Source of the DNA: Chitinophaga jiangningensis
GTDB lineage: Bacteria > Bacteroidota > Bacteroidia > Chitinophagales > Chitinophagaceae
Assembly: GCF_900142605.1 (NCBI RefSeq)
Contig: NZ_FRBL01000010.1
Span: 124,001-188,000, forward strand
Direction of reading: 5' to 3'
DNA: 64,000 nt
Position numbers and translations under genes: made by a program. The notes beneath the pieces are model-generated. The model was not told the DNA's origin. It made no database searches and saw only the letters and a list, made by a program, of their open reading frames with translations. Of this stretch, positions 1 to 8,404 are shown in pieces; position 1 is the stretch's first letter; each line of letters begins with the position of its first letter.

Positions 1-384
1 GGGAAAGAGTTTCAGAGAGCCGTCCGGGGTATTCATCTGTATGGCGCCGAAATGCCGGTAGAAGCCATTTTCATGTTCCAGGGCCCAGGTAAAAATGCGG
101 AAGGTACTGTCTTTCGGATATTGAATAGAAACCGTTTTGAGTGAATCGAACGGGAATTTGAAAGAGTACTTGTTTTTCAGCGCTTTCACGAGGGTGGGTA
201 TGAAGGCATCGCATGCCTGCTGGCGGCCATCGTCGCCGCGGCCGGCGAAAATATCCTTGCTGAGTTGCTGCAGCGTGTCCTGGTATTTGACCAGGCTGGC
301 TTTGGAAGCGGCATCAGGTTGCTGTGCGTGGGCAGCAATGCCGGCGCAAAGGAGCAATATGGATATTAATATTTTTTTTACCAT
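1..384 (-). CDS. Secreted protein of unknown function, 3' end cut by window edge
   Basis: An open frame on the minus strand starts with ATG at 384 and runs without a stop to base 1, giving 128 codons. The N-terminus is a clear Sec signal peptide: MVKK, then a hydrophobic run, then AHAQQ as the likely signal peptidase I site. The mature part has no motif I recognise; it is polar, with an FKFPFDSLKTVSIQYPKDS stretch that reads like beta strands. It begins 26 bases after the gmhB stop, so it is probably the last visible gene of the heptose operon. Whether it relates functionally to the heptose genes cannot be told from the part shown. Confidence 0.7.
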   Translation of the reverse strand, partial: MVKKILISILLLCAGIAAHAQQPDAASKASLVKYQDTLQQLSKDIFAGRGDDGRQQACDAFIPTLVKALKNKYSFKFPFDSLKTVSIQYPKDSTFRIFTWALEHENGFYRHFGAIQMNTPDGSLKLFP

Positions 385-410
385 ATCTATAATACGGTTG
401 TACCGTCGAA

Positions 411-932
411 TTATTGTATTGTGGCAGCATAATCCATCAAACTGGCGTAACGCTCATCGATCAGCGGATGAGGCAGCGTAATTTCCGGATGGGTGCTGGT
501 AATGAAAATGGTTTTCATGCCCAGGTTGCGTCCAAATTGCATGTCGCTCAGCGTGTTACCTACCATTACTGCCTGTTGAAAGTCGATTTCCGGGAAGTCG
601 CTTTTTGCCTGCATGGCCATACCGTTTTGTGGTTTGCGGCAAGGGGAGCTGTTGTCGACATCCGGGCAGTAGTAGATTTTATCAATACGGCCGTGGTGAG
701 CGGTAATTTCCTGCAACATGCGGGCGTGGATGGCATCCAGGCCTTCGTTGGTGAGGAGGCCGCGACCGATGCAGCGTTGATTGGTAACGATCACGATGCG
801 GTCAAACTTATTGTTGAAGATAGGAAGGGCCTGTAGTACGCCATTGCTGAAGCGGAACATATCCCAGCTGAGCACATATCCATCTTTTATTTCGTCGTTG
901 ATAACGCCATCTCTGTCCAGGAACAATGTCAT
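411..932 (-). CDS. gmhB: D-glycero-D-manno-heptose 1,7-bisphosphate 7-phosphatase (HAD-IIIA, GmhB type)
   Basis: This 173-residue HAD phosphatase should remove the C7 phosphate of heptose 1,7-bisphosphate in cytoplasmic nucleotide-heptose synthesis. HAD motif I is visible near the N-terminus (FLDRDGVIN, nucleophile D6 and acid D8), motif II is VTNQ around residue 50, and motif III is Lys100 in CRKP. Two departures from E. coli GmhB are visible: the zinc loop is short and keeps only C89 and C98, with Asp in place of the usual His after Cys-Pro, and motif IV reads VGNTLSD instead of GD...D. It is the fourth gene of the hddA-gmhA-hddC-gmhB set, 12 bases after hddC, which fits an alpha-anomer enzyme of the GDP-heptose branch. 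A histidinol-phosphatase-like HAD is the main alternative, made unlikely by the neighbours. Confidence 0.88.
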   Translation of the reverse strand: MTLFLDRDGVINDEIKDGYVLSWDMFRFSNGVLQALPIFNNKFDRIVIVTNQRCIGRGLLTNEGLDAIHARMLQEITAHHGRIDKIYYCPDVDNSSPCRKPQNGMAMQAKSDFPEIDFQQAVMVGNTLSDMQFGRNLGMKTIFITSTHPEITLPHPLIDERYASLMDYAATIQ

Positions 933-944
933 TGCATACTAACG

Positions 945-1649
945 TTAAAGGTTATACGGTAAGTAGTTGGAGGCGGCTTCGTAGTCTTCCGGAATACCGA
1001 TATCAATAAAATAGGTATTGCTTACAAAGCCGTACAGTTGGCCATTGGCGGCCATTGGCTCCAGTACTTCTTTTTCAAAGGAGAATTTTTCAGGGAGATG
1101 TAAACCTTTGAGGTACGATGCCGCTGTAAGGTATATCCCACCATTGATCAGCCCTGATTCCATGAATTGTTTTTCCCGGAATGCGGTGATGCCGCTGTTG
1201 TTATTGAGAGTAACGGTGCCATAACGGTCGAAGCGCTGCATAGGCTTGAGTGCGAGCGACAACTGACTGCCGTGTTGCTGGTGAAAGGCGTTGAAGCCGG
1301 CCAGGTCTACATCAAAATAGGTATCTCCGTTTACGATGAATACAGCGTCGTTCTCTACCTTGCTGAGGGCATACACGATACCGCCGCCGGTGCCCAGGGG
1401 TTCCGGTTCTACGGTAAAGGATACACGCAGTGGCAGCTCGTTTTGCTCACACCATTCGATCACCTGTTCGGATTTGTATCCAAGAGAAAGGATGGCATGG
1501 GTAATGCCTTGTTTATGGAGATAGTGGAGCAGGTAGTACAGGAAGGGCTGTGATCCGATGGGGGCCATACATTTTGGCTTGTCGGCTACTACGCTGCGCA
1601 GGCGGGTGCCAAGGCCGCCTGCCAGCACGATACATTCAGTAGTCATCAT
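945..1649 (-). CDS. hddC: D-glycero-alpha-D-manno-heptose 1-phosphate guanylyltransferase
   Basis: This 234-residue protein is a nucleotidyltransferase of the sugar-phosphate family. The activating signature GGLGTRLR is at residues 11-18 with KPK at 24-26, followed by the FLYYLL helix typical of the HddC/RfbF-like group. The VNGDTYFDVD segment in the middle carries the metal-binding Asp. By family and context it would transfer GMP from GTP to heptose 1-phosphate, giving GDP-D-glycero-alpha-D-manno-heptose. The start is ATG at 1649 or the next codon at 1646; the former overlaps the gmhA stop by four bases, suggesting translational coupling. Nucleotide specificity (GTP) is inferred from the accompanying HddA kinase rather than from residues. 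Confidence 0.88.
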   Translation of the reverse strand: MMTTECIVLAGGLGTRLRSVVADKPKCMAPIGSQPFLYYLLHYLHKQGITHAILSLGYKSEQVIEWCEQNELPLRVSFTVEPEPLGTGGGIVYALSKVENDAVFIVNGDTYFDVDLAGFNAFHQQHGSQLSLALKPMQRFDRYGTVTLNNNSGITAFREKQFMESGLINGGIYLTAASYLKGLHLPEKFSFEKEVLEPMAANGQLYGFVSNTYFIDIGIPEDYEAASNYLPYNL

Positions 1650-2224
1650 CCCGGAAAAAGATTGTTTTCAACGATTTCGCAGATGATATGGCCTACGGTG
1701 ATATGTGCTTCCTGGATGCGTGGTGTATCGGTGGAAGGCATGTTGAGCAGGTAATCGCTGCCAGCGGCCATTTTACCACCGGTTTGTCCGGTCATGCTAA
1801 CTACGATCATTCCCTGTTCTTTAGCCACTTTCATGGCTTCAAGGATGTTAGCGGAGTTGCCGGAGGTGGATATGCCGATGAGCACATCGCCCGGGCGACC
1901 GATACCGCGCAGGATGCGCGCGTATACCTGGTCGTAGCCATAGTCGTTACCTACGGCAGTCATATAAGAGCTGTTGCAGTGGAGCGCCTCTGCATACAGT
2001 GGTGTACGGTCTTTATAGAAGCGGCCGGAAAATTCGGCGGCCAGGTGTTGTGCATCGGCGGCGCTGCCACCGTTGCCGCAGAAGAGGATCTTATGATCAT
2101 CTTTGAGGCTGTTGGTGATAGTGGTTGCTACGTCGCTGATCTTTTGCAGCAGGGTTTCGTCCCGGAGGATGGCTTCCTTTACGGCAATGCTTGCCTGCAG
2201 TCTGTTCGCTATTGCTTCCTTCAT
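1646..2224 (-). CDS. gmhA: Phosphoheptose isomerase
   Basis: This 192-residue SIS-domain protein would convert sedoheptulose 7-phosphate to D-glycero-D-manno-heptose 7-phosphate, the first step of heptose synthesis. The sugar-phosphate site reads CGNGGSAADAQHLAAEF (residues 49-65), and the STSGNSANIL loop follows near 120. Residues matching the E. coli zinc ligands are visible: H60, E64, Q171 and H179. The length is normal for GmhA. It lies 14 bases downstream of hddA and overlaps hddC, inside a four-gene set that provides the whole pathway. Confidence 0.95.
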   Translation of the reverse strand: MKEAIANRLQASIAVKEAILRDETLLQKISDVATTITNSLKDDHKILFCGNGGSAADAQHLAAEFSGRFYKDRTPLYAEALHCNSSYMTAVGNDYGYDQVYARILRGIGRPGDVLIGISTSGNSANILEAMKVAKEQGMIVVSMTGQTGGKMAAGSDYLLNMPSTDTPRIQEAHITVGHIICEIVENNLFPG

Positions 2225-2238
2225 CAGATAAAGTTAAG

Positions 2239-3261
2239 TTAGATACTCCAGGTTTGAACCCCGTTGTTGGTAAAATGATAACGTTTTACATCGCCGCCGA
2301 ATTTGTTGAGCGCGTCAACAACGGCAAAGCGGGTATTTTTAGGGCAATAGAAGATCATGAATCCGCCACCGCCTGCACCGGAGATTTTGCCTCCGCTGGC
2401 GCCGGCTTTTCGGGCAGCTTCATAGATTTCATCGAGTTGTGAGTTGGAGATGCCTTTAGCCATTTTCTTTTTCTGTTCGAAGCCATAGTCGAGGATTTCA
2501 CCGATTTTATCGATGGTACCGCGGAGCAGAGCTTCTTTCATCATCACCGCCTGTTCTTTCAGGTGGTGCATGGCAGCGATGGAATCATCGTTTTTATCCG
2601 TCACATTTTTTTGTTGTTCGGAGATGATGCTGGACGACAACCGGCTGGTAGAGGTGTAGAACAATACCAGGTTGTTTTCCAGTTCATGGAGGTATACGTC
2701 TTTGATGCGGAGTGGGTTTACGATCACTTTATCGCCGGCGTAGAATTCCATGAAGTTGACGCCGCCAAAGGTGGCTGCATACTGGTCTTGTTTACCCCCG
2801 GCCTGTTGGAGGTCTTCCCGTTCGATAGAGTAGGCGAGGTGAGCCAGGTCGTACTCTCCGAGGGGCAGTTTAAGCCATTCGGCGAAGGCGCCTACTACGC
2901 CTACCACGAGGGTGGAGGAGGTGCCGAGGCCGGAGCCCGGAGGGGCATCCACGTAGGTGGTGAGGCGGAAACCCGATGGGAATGCGCCATAATCTTTAAA
3001 AATACGGTTTACCACGCCTTTAAGGATATCTAATTTCCCGTCTAACGGCAATGGGTATACGGCGTCATAGGAGAGGCTTTCTCTTCTGTCGGCCGATTCA
3101 AAGATGACTTTATTTTCTGTCAGTGGCTCTATGGAGGCACGGGCATATAAAGAGATGGTGGCATTGAGGATAGCGCCGCCGTATAAGTCGGAATAAGGAC
3201 TTACATCGGTGCCGCCACCGGCGAGGCCTATACGTAGAGGAGCTTTACTTCTGTAAATCAC
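2239..3261 (-). CDS. hddA: D-glycero-alpha-D-manno-heptose 7-phosphate kinase (GHMP family)
   Basis: This 340-residue GHMP kinase should phosphorylate heptose 7-phosphate at C1. The N-terminus carries RIGLAGGGTDV (residues 10-20), the ATP-binding motif PPGSGLGTSS is at 107-116, and the third GHMP motif GGGGFMIFY is near the C-terminus. The start is GTG at 3261; no in-frame ATG gives a complete first strand. An HddA kinase rather than the bifunctional HldE places the pathway on the GDP-heptose branch, known for S-layer and capsular glycans. It sits 29 bases after the upstream glycosyltransferase gene on the same strand. Confidence 0.92.
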   Translation of the reverse strand: MIYRSKAPLRIGLAGGGTDVSPYSDLYGGAILNATISLYARASIEPLTENKVIFESADRRESLSYDAVYPLPLDGKLDILKGVVNRIFKDYGAFPSGFRLTTYVDAPPGSGLGTSSTLVVGVVGAFAEWLKLPLGEYDLAHLAYSIEREDLQQAGGKQDQYAATFGGVNFMEFYAGDKVIVNPLRIKDVYLHELENNLVLFYTSTSRLSSSIISEQQKNVTDKNDDSIAAMHHLKEQAVMMKEALLRGTIDKIGEILDYGFEQKKKMAKGISNSQLDEIYEAARKAGASGGKISGAGGGGFMIFYCPKNTRFAVVDALNKFGGDVKRYHFTNNGVQTWSI

Positions 3262-3290
3262 GCCTTTGTGCTGGTTTAGATGTTTGTTGT

Positions 3291-4436
3291 TTAGGAAATG
3301 TTATCCGCTAATTTATGAATTTCTGTGGCGAGGCGGTGCCAGGAGTACTTTAATTTTTCCTGTTGGAGTGCAGCCACCATGTCGGCTTCGCGGTTTTCCG
3401 TGAAATATTTTTCTATGGCGGCGGCGATGCTGGCGGGCTCAGGTTCAGCCTGGAAGCCCACAACGCCATTGGGCACCATTTCGGTGAGTCCGCCTACGTT
3501 GGTGACAACCATTGGTTTATCGAAGTGGTAGGCGATCTGTGAAATACCGCTTTGGGTGGCGCTTTTATATGGCTGCACTACCAGGTCGGCGGCGCAGAAA
3601 TAATTTTTTACTGCCTCGTTGGGGATGAAGTCGGTGTGCATCAGTACCCGGTCGCCGAGGTGCAGCTCCTGCAGCAGTTGCTGGTAGGGCGTGGCGTCTT
3701 CATAGAATTCACCGGCTACGATGGCATGTACATCCAGTTGCTTCATGCGTTCATCGGCCATGGCCTTTAGCAGCAGATCCAGCCCTTTATAGGCGCGGAT
3801 AAAGCCGAAGAAGAGAATATACTTTTTGCCTGGTTGCAGTCCCAGGTTGGCTCTGGCGGCTTCTTTGGAGATATGCTCCCCGTAGTTGTCGTAGATCGGG
3901 TGTGGGATCAGTGATGCAGGTTTGTTGGGTTCAAACACGCGGAGGTCGTTGAGTACGGATTGACTCATGGCGATAAATGCATCCACGGGTTTGAGGAAAT
4001 ATTTGGTGAAGGGTACATCTCCGGGTCTTTTTTCGTGTGGTACCACGTTATCGAGGATGGAGATGACTTTGGTATTTTTATTTTTTCCCAGTCGCAGTAA
4101 TGTGCCGAAGGCAGGGCCCATGATGGGTAACCAGAATTTGATGAGGATCAGATCTGGTTTCATTTTGCGGATGGTGCGGCCTATTTTGATCCAGTTCAGC
4201 GGGTTCACTGAGTTAACGAGCCTTTTGATCCGCAGGTGTGCGGGGGCTGGATCGGTGGAATACTGGCTTTTACCGGGGAACAGGAATTCCGGGTATTGTA
4301 CGGTAAAGGTGAAGATTTCCACGTCATGGTTTTCGTGTTGGAGTTCTTCTGCCAGTCGTTCATTATAAGCAGCCAGCCCACCCCGGAAGGGGTAGGCTGT
4401 GCCGATGATCAATATTTTCTTTTTTTGAGCCATCAT
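3291..4436 (-). CDS. Family 4-type glycosyltransferase (GT-B fold)
   Basis: This 381-residue protein begins KKILIIGTAYPFRGGLAAYNERLAEEL, the usual N-terminal donor-less half of a GT-B enzyme. The C-terminal half has the retaining GT4 signature, with QSGISQIAYHFDKPMVVTNVGGLTEMV holding the Glu that contacts the nucleotide ribose and phosphates. It acts in the cytoplasm on a nucleotide sugar. Position directly upstream of the GDP-heptose genes makes a heptosyl- or mannosyltransferase role plausible, but donor and acceptor cannot be read from the sequence. Two ATGs at 4436 and 4433 are equally possible. Confidence 0.88.
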   Translation of the reverse strand: MMAQKKKILIIGTAYPFRGGLAAYNERLAEELQHENHDVEIFTFTVQYPEFLFPGKSQYSTDPAPAHLRIKRLVNSVNPLNWIKIGRTIRKMKPDLILIKFWLPIMGPAFGTLLRLGKNKNTKVISILDNVVPHEKRPGDVPFTKYFLKPVDAFIAMSQSVLNDLRVFEPNKPASLIPHPIYDNYGEHISKEAARANLGLQPGKKYILFFGFIRAYKGLDLLLKAMADERMKQLDVHAIVAGEFYEDATPYQQLLQELHLGDRVLMHTDFIPNEAVKNYFCAADLVVQPYKSATQSGISQIAYHFDKPMVVTNVGGLTEMVPNGVVGFQAEPEPASIAAAIEKYFTENREADMVAALQQEKLKYSWHRLATEIHKLADNIS

Positions 4437-4476
4437 AAGTAGTTGTCGCTGTATCCCGCGTTGCGGGGCAGTGGCA

Positions 4477-5430
4477 TTATTGAGCGTTGTCCAATCTTGC
4501 TTCCACCAGGTAGGTATTTCTTTCGGAGGCGTTTCTGGTAACCAGTTCGCCGATGAACCCGGTGAGGAAGAGTTGGGAACCTATAATCATTGCCAGCAGG
4601 GCCAGGAAGAAGATAGGTCTGTCAGTCATATTGTATTTATCATAGAAAATTTTGGCAAGGCTCAGGTATCCAGCGATGATGAAACCGAGGAGGAAGAAGA
4701 GCGTGCCGAGGGCACCAAAGAAGTGCATCGGGCGTTTGCCGAATTTTCCGATAAACATAATGGTGGCAAGGTCGAGGAAGCCGTTGATAAAGCGTTCCAG
4801 GCCGAACTTGCTGGTACCGTATTTACGTGCGCGGTGTTCCACTACTTTTTCGCCGATGTTACGGAATCCGTTCCATTTGGCTATCACTGGGATGTAGCGG
4901 TGCATTTCGCCATAAACTTCTATTGATTTCACCACTTTCCTGCGGTATGATTTAAGGCCGCAGTTCATGTCGTGCAGCTTAACGCCGCTCATACGGGTGG
5001 TGGTGTAGTTGTATAATTTGGAAGGAAGGTTTTTGGTAAACGCGTTATCGTAGCGTTTTTTCTTCCATCCGCTTACGAGGTCATACCCATCTTCGACGAT
5101 CATGCGGTATAGTTCCGGGATTTCGTCCGGGCTATCCTGCAGGTCTGCGTCCATGGTGATGACTACATCGCCCTTGGCGGCGGCAAAGCCTTCGTTGAGG
5201 GCGGCAGATTTACCGTAGTTCCTTTGGAATTTGATGCCTTTGATACCTGGGTTTTCAGCGCCGAGTTGTTGGATTACCTGCCAGGAGCTGTCGGTGCTGC
5301 CATCATCGATCATCCACACTTCGTAGGTGAACTTATTTTCGCGCATAACGCGATCGATCCAGGCGGCGAGCTCCGGAAGTGATTCTTCTTCGTTTTTTAA
5401 AGGAACGATTACGGATATGTTTAAACTCAT
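4477..5430 (-). CDS. Family 2 glycosyltransferase, polyprenyl-phosphate sugar transferase type
   Basis: This 317-residue GT2 protein has the nucleotide-binding DDGSTD at residues 42-47, the metal-binding DAD followed by LQD around 94-99, and two C-terminal membrane helices (about 233-258 and 270-292). This layout is that of dolichol-phosphate mannose synthase, ArnC and GtrB enzymes, which charge undecaprenyl phosphate with a single sugar at the inner membrane. It lies between a GT4 gene and a DUF4199 gene on the same strand, an arrangement common in Bacteroidota by my recollection. The sugar donor is not evident. Confidence 0.88.
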   Translation of the reverse strand: MSLNISVIVPLKNEEESLPELAAWIDRVMRENKFTYEVWMIDDGSTDSSWQVIQQLGAENPGIKGIKFQRNYGKSAALNEGFAAAKGDVVITMDADLQDSPDEIPELYRMIVEDGYDLVSGWKKKRYDNAFTKNLPSKLYNYTTTRMSGVKLHDMNCGLKSYRRKVVKSIEVYGEMHRYIPVIAKWNGFRNIGEKVVEHRARKYGTSKFGLERFINGFLDLATIMFIGKFGKRPMHFFGALGTLFFLLGFIIAGYLSLAKIFYDKYNMTDRPIFFLALLAMIIGSQLFLTGFIGELVTRNASERNTYLVEARLDNAQ

Positions 5431-5452
5431 CTATTGTTGTCTCCTTATGTAA

Positions 5453-5938
5453 CTATTGTTTTGCTTTCGGTGATACGGCGGCACCGATCAGGGAAGCGAT
5501 TAAACCGAAGATCATACTGCCAACCAGGATGCCGCCGATGAGGAATGCGTAGTACATTCTTTTGGTCAGGTCCAGGGCTGTTTCAATCTGATCAGGGGTA
5601 GCTTTTCCGCCTTCTTCCATTTGTTTGCGGGCTGCTTCCAGGGATATTTCCTTAATATCCGGGAAGATGAGCACCATAACAACGGCCAGCAGCACACCGA
5701 TCACGGTTATTACCGCAGTGGTTCTGAAACCGTTGGCAAAAATATTGCCGAAGGTGGAACCTGGATTTTTCTTTGCATAGTCCAGGCAGGCAAGTATAAC
5801 TGCCACTACTAATACACCTGTAGTCAGAAAGGAAGTCCATTTCTCGGTATTCAATTTTGCAAAATAGAATCCAAGATTCATTACAAACTGAATGATTGCG
5901 GCGGTAAGACCGTAAGCAATATGGTTTTTGTTTGACAT
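5453..5938 (-). CDS. DUF4199 family membrane protein
   Basis: I chose ATG at 5938, giving 161 residues starting MSNKNHIAYGL, because the upstream extension is not hydrophobic, runs into the end of the neighbouring gene and lacks family character. The protein has four predicted membrane segments (about residues 7-24, 33-50, 70-92 and 130-155) with a polar EAARKQMEEGGKA stretch before the last. It matches DUF4199, a Bacteroidota family without assigned function usually found beside a GT2 transferase and a dihydroorotase homologue, as here. It lies 22 bases upstream of the GT2 gene. Confidence 0.8.
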   Translation of the reverse strand: MSNKNHIAYGLTAAIIQFVMNLGFYFAKLNTEKWTSFLTTGVLVVAVILACLDYAKKNPGSTFGNIFANGFRTTAVITVIGVLLAVVMVLIFPDIKEISLEAARKQMEEGGKATPDQIETALDLTKRMYYAFLIGGILVGSMIFGLIASLIGAAVSPKAKQ

Positions 5939-5972
5939 AGTAACAAATTTATGAGATGTAGGAATAAAAGAC

Positions 5973-7235
5973 TTAGTGTTTAGCGACTTGCCCGTTGTTA
6001 ACAACTGCTACAGGTTTTCCTTTCAGGGCAGCACCAATATACGCCGAATTTTTGGACTTGGAGGCAATATCGGCTTCTGTAAAAGTCCAGTGTTGATCCG
6101 GGTTGAAAACGGTCAATTCCGCTGTGGCGCCCACGGCTATGGCTGGCTGTTTGATCCCGAAGATTTTCCGCGGGTTGTCCGACAGCATGGCGAGCAACTG
6201 TTCCAGTGGTAGTTCCGGCAGGTATTTGCGGAGTACGCCGAAAGTACTTTCCAGGCCTATCATTCCATTTTTTGCATATTCAAACTCGAGTATTTTGGCA
6301 TCCCAGTCCTGTGGCAGGTGGTGGGTGGCAAAACAGTCGATAATTCCGTCTTTCACAGCCTGCTGCAGGGCTTTCACGTCGTCGGCGCTGCGCAGGGGAG
6401 GATTTACTTTCAGGCTGGTGTCGTAATTGATCAGCGCTGCATCCGTGAGGGAGAGGTGGTATGGCGTTACAGAGCAGGTCACTTTAATGCCCTGAGCTTT
6501 TGCGGCCGCGATCAGTTCTACCGACTTACGGGTGGTGATGCCGGTGATATGGAGCCGGGAGTCCGTGTATTTGGCCAGCTCTATGTCGCGCTGAATAATC
6601 AGCTCCTCTGCCAGTGCGGGTTTGCCCGGCATACCCAGTTGGGTGCTGTAGATACCTTCGTTCATGAGGCCATGGGCAGAGATGCTCTGATCGTCTGGCA
6701 GCTGGATGAAGGTACCATCAAATGCTTTGATATATTGGAGGGCTTTGAGCAGGAGACCGGGTGATTGCACAGGTTTCCAGCCATCGGAGAAGGCTATGGC
6801 GCCTGCCTGTCGCATTTCGTACATTTCTGCGAGGCCGGTACCTTCCAGGTTTTTGGTGGCAGCACCGATAGGCAAAACATTTACTACGTGCTGCCGGGAC
6901 CTGCTGAGCACATATTCGATTTGCGCTTTGGTATGGAGTGCCGGCTGGGTGTTAGGTACTACCATTACGCTGGTATAACCACCTTTGGCGGCCGCCTGGA
7001 TACCAGAGCTGAGGTCTTCCTTATATTCCTGGCCCGGGTCGCAGAAATGAGAGAAGATATCCATCCATCCGGTGGAAACATGGAGGTTTTCGCCGGAGAT
7101 GACGGTGGCATGTTCATCTTCCAGGTGATCTGCGATCTGCTGGATAACCCCGTTATGAATGGAAATGTCTTTTTGCTGCCCGTTGAAAGGAGAGGAAGGC
7201 GCTGAAATCTTTACGTTTTTGAGTAATATGTGCAT
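5973..7235 (-). CDS. Dihydroorotase-like protein lacking metal ligands (probable pseudoenzyme)
   Basis: The 420-residue protein aligns along its whole length with class I dihydroorotases: the KVNPPLR block near 276-282, ALAEELIIQRDIELA near 207-221 and SVELI near 238. The metal-binding positions are altered. The HxH motif reads F61-S-H63, the usual HAED is L179-P-D-D, the second His motif reads HITG (Gly232), and the ATDH motif reads ATHH (His305 for the catalytic Asp). Asp151 is kept. Loss of ligands at several sites predicts no amidohydrolase activity, as in the non-catalytic PyrC-like subunits that scaffold aspartate transcarbamoylase in Pseudomonas. It is the first gene of the operon that continues into DUF4199 and the glycosyltransferases. 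Confidence 0.85.
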   Translation of the reverse strand: MHILLKNVKISAPSSPFNGQQKDISIHNGVIQQIADHLEDEHATVISGENLHVSTGWMDIFSHFCDPGQEYKEDLSSGIQAAAKGGYTSVMVVPNTQPALHTKAQIEYVLSRSRQHVVNVLPIGAATKNLEGTGLAEMYEMRQAGAIAFSDGWKPVQSPGLLLKALQYIKAFDGTFIQLPDDQSISAHGLMNEGIYSTQLGMPGKPALAEELIIQRDIELAKYTDSRLHITGITTRKSVELIAAAKAQGIKVTCSVTPYHLSLTDAALINYDTSLKVNPPLRSADDVKALQQAVKDGIIDCFATHHLPQDWDAKILEFEYAKNGMIGLESTFGVLRKYLPELPLEQLLAMLSDNPRKIFGIKQPAIAVGATAELTVFNPDQHWTFTEADIASKSKNSAYIGAALKGKPVAVVNNGQVAKH

Positions 7236-7398
7236 CTGTACGTTCTGTTCTTATATGTCGAAACCGATCCAAAAATACAGCCGCAAATGTAATATAAAAC
7301 TGTTAATCGGAGAGGGATTAACTAACATTTAAGCTGGTACAGCCATGTTGGTATGGTTCTTGGAAATGCTGGGGTAGCAGATCAAAAAACCACTAGCA

Positions 7399-8346
7399 AT
7401 GGAGTATATAAATAACCTAATCAACCGGATATGCGACCGATCAGATCAGCTTCATGATACGCAAACGATCAGCTGGCAGGCCCTCCGCGAGGCAGAACAG
7501 CTGGCCAACCACGCCTATATTCCCACCCTGTATCAATACATCGATCAGGAAACAGACAAGGAAAAAAGACGGGCTGCCATCTTCATTATTGCACAGCTTT
7601 CCCGCAATACAAATGATCCGGAAGTAATCCGCTTCCTGATAGACCGGCTGAAATTTGAACAGGATGCAGATATGATCACCGGTATCCAGCAGGACCTGGA
7701 AAGAGGCTTACCTATTCCGTCCTACATCAACGTACAGCCCCTGCTCAATAATACCCTTTCCGCCAATTCAAATATCCGCCGCTCCGCACTGCTGGCGTTA
7801 AAAGGCACTAAAAACCCGGCCGTAGAAGAATGGGTGTTGCAGGTTTTGCAACGCACTGTAAATGAATCAGATATATATTATATCACTATTTTACTCAGTA
7901 AGATTGCCACCCGCAAGAGCCTTACGGCTTTAAAGCGTTTGCTGGATCATTCCCGCCAGGATGTACGCAGTATAGCCTTTGCCACCATCGCGGATATTGA
8001 AAGGGAGAAAGAAGTGATGTTCTATGCACGTTGCCTCATGCGCGGGCAGTTGAAATTTGAGGCCATGGAAGCTATCTATAAATATGCAGATGAAAATGCT
8101 GTCCAGGCGGTCATTAACCGTATCACCGAGTTACTATCCAGAAAAAGAACTCAGGGCACTGCTTTAAATTTCGGAAGTTTTAAAAACGGCTTCACTGACC
8201 TGATGCTGGGCATGGAGTTTTTATGGAAATTCCGGGCTGCCAAATCGGAAGTGAAGAAAACCTTCTCCTGGATTGCCGAAAAGAAAGCCGAATATCTGCT
8301 GCCGGAAGAAAGGGAGTGGATGCAGCGCAACCTGGCGATCAGCTGA
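7399..8346 (+). CDS. HEAT-repeat-like scaffold protein
   Basis: This 315-residue protein has no signal peptide or membrane segment and is built almost wholly of amphipathic helix pairs. Repeated units such as KEKRRAAIFIIAQLSRN, NIRRSALLALKGTKN, QDVRSIAFATIADIE and LKFEAMEAIYKYADE are typical HEAT/ARM-type repeats that form a curved protein-binding solenoid. No catalytic motif is visible. It ends 58 bases before the S9 peptidase gene on the same strand, and the two may be co-transcribed. A specific partner cannot be inferred. Confidence 0.75.
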   Translation: MEYINNLINRICDRSDQLHDTQTISWQALREAEQLANHAYIPTLYQYIDQETDKEKRRAAIFIIAQLSRNTNDPEVIRFLIDRLKFEQDADMITGIQQDLERGLPIPSYINVQPLLNNTLSANSNIRRSALLALKGTKNPAVEEWVLQVLQRTVNESDIYYITILLSKIATRKSLTALKRLLDHSRQDVRSIAFATIADIEREKEVMFYARCLMRGQLKFEAMEAIYKYADENAVQAVINRITELLSRKRTQGTALNFGSFKNGFTDLMLGMEFLWKFRAAKSEVKKTFSWIAEKKAEYLLPEEREWMQRNLAIS

Positions 8347-8404
8347 TAATTTGCGGTTTGCATACCTGATTTGGTTACATTCGCATCCTAAAAAAGTTAT
8401 AAGG

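Noticed and set aside
1688..2242. 184-codon frame antisense to gmhA
   Set aside because: The sense strand encodes a complete GmhA with all zinc ligands.
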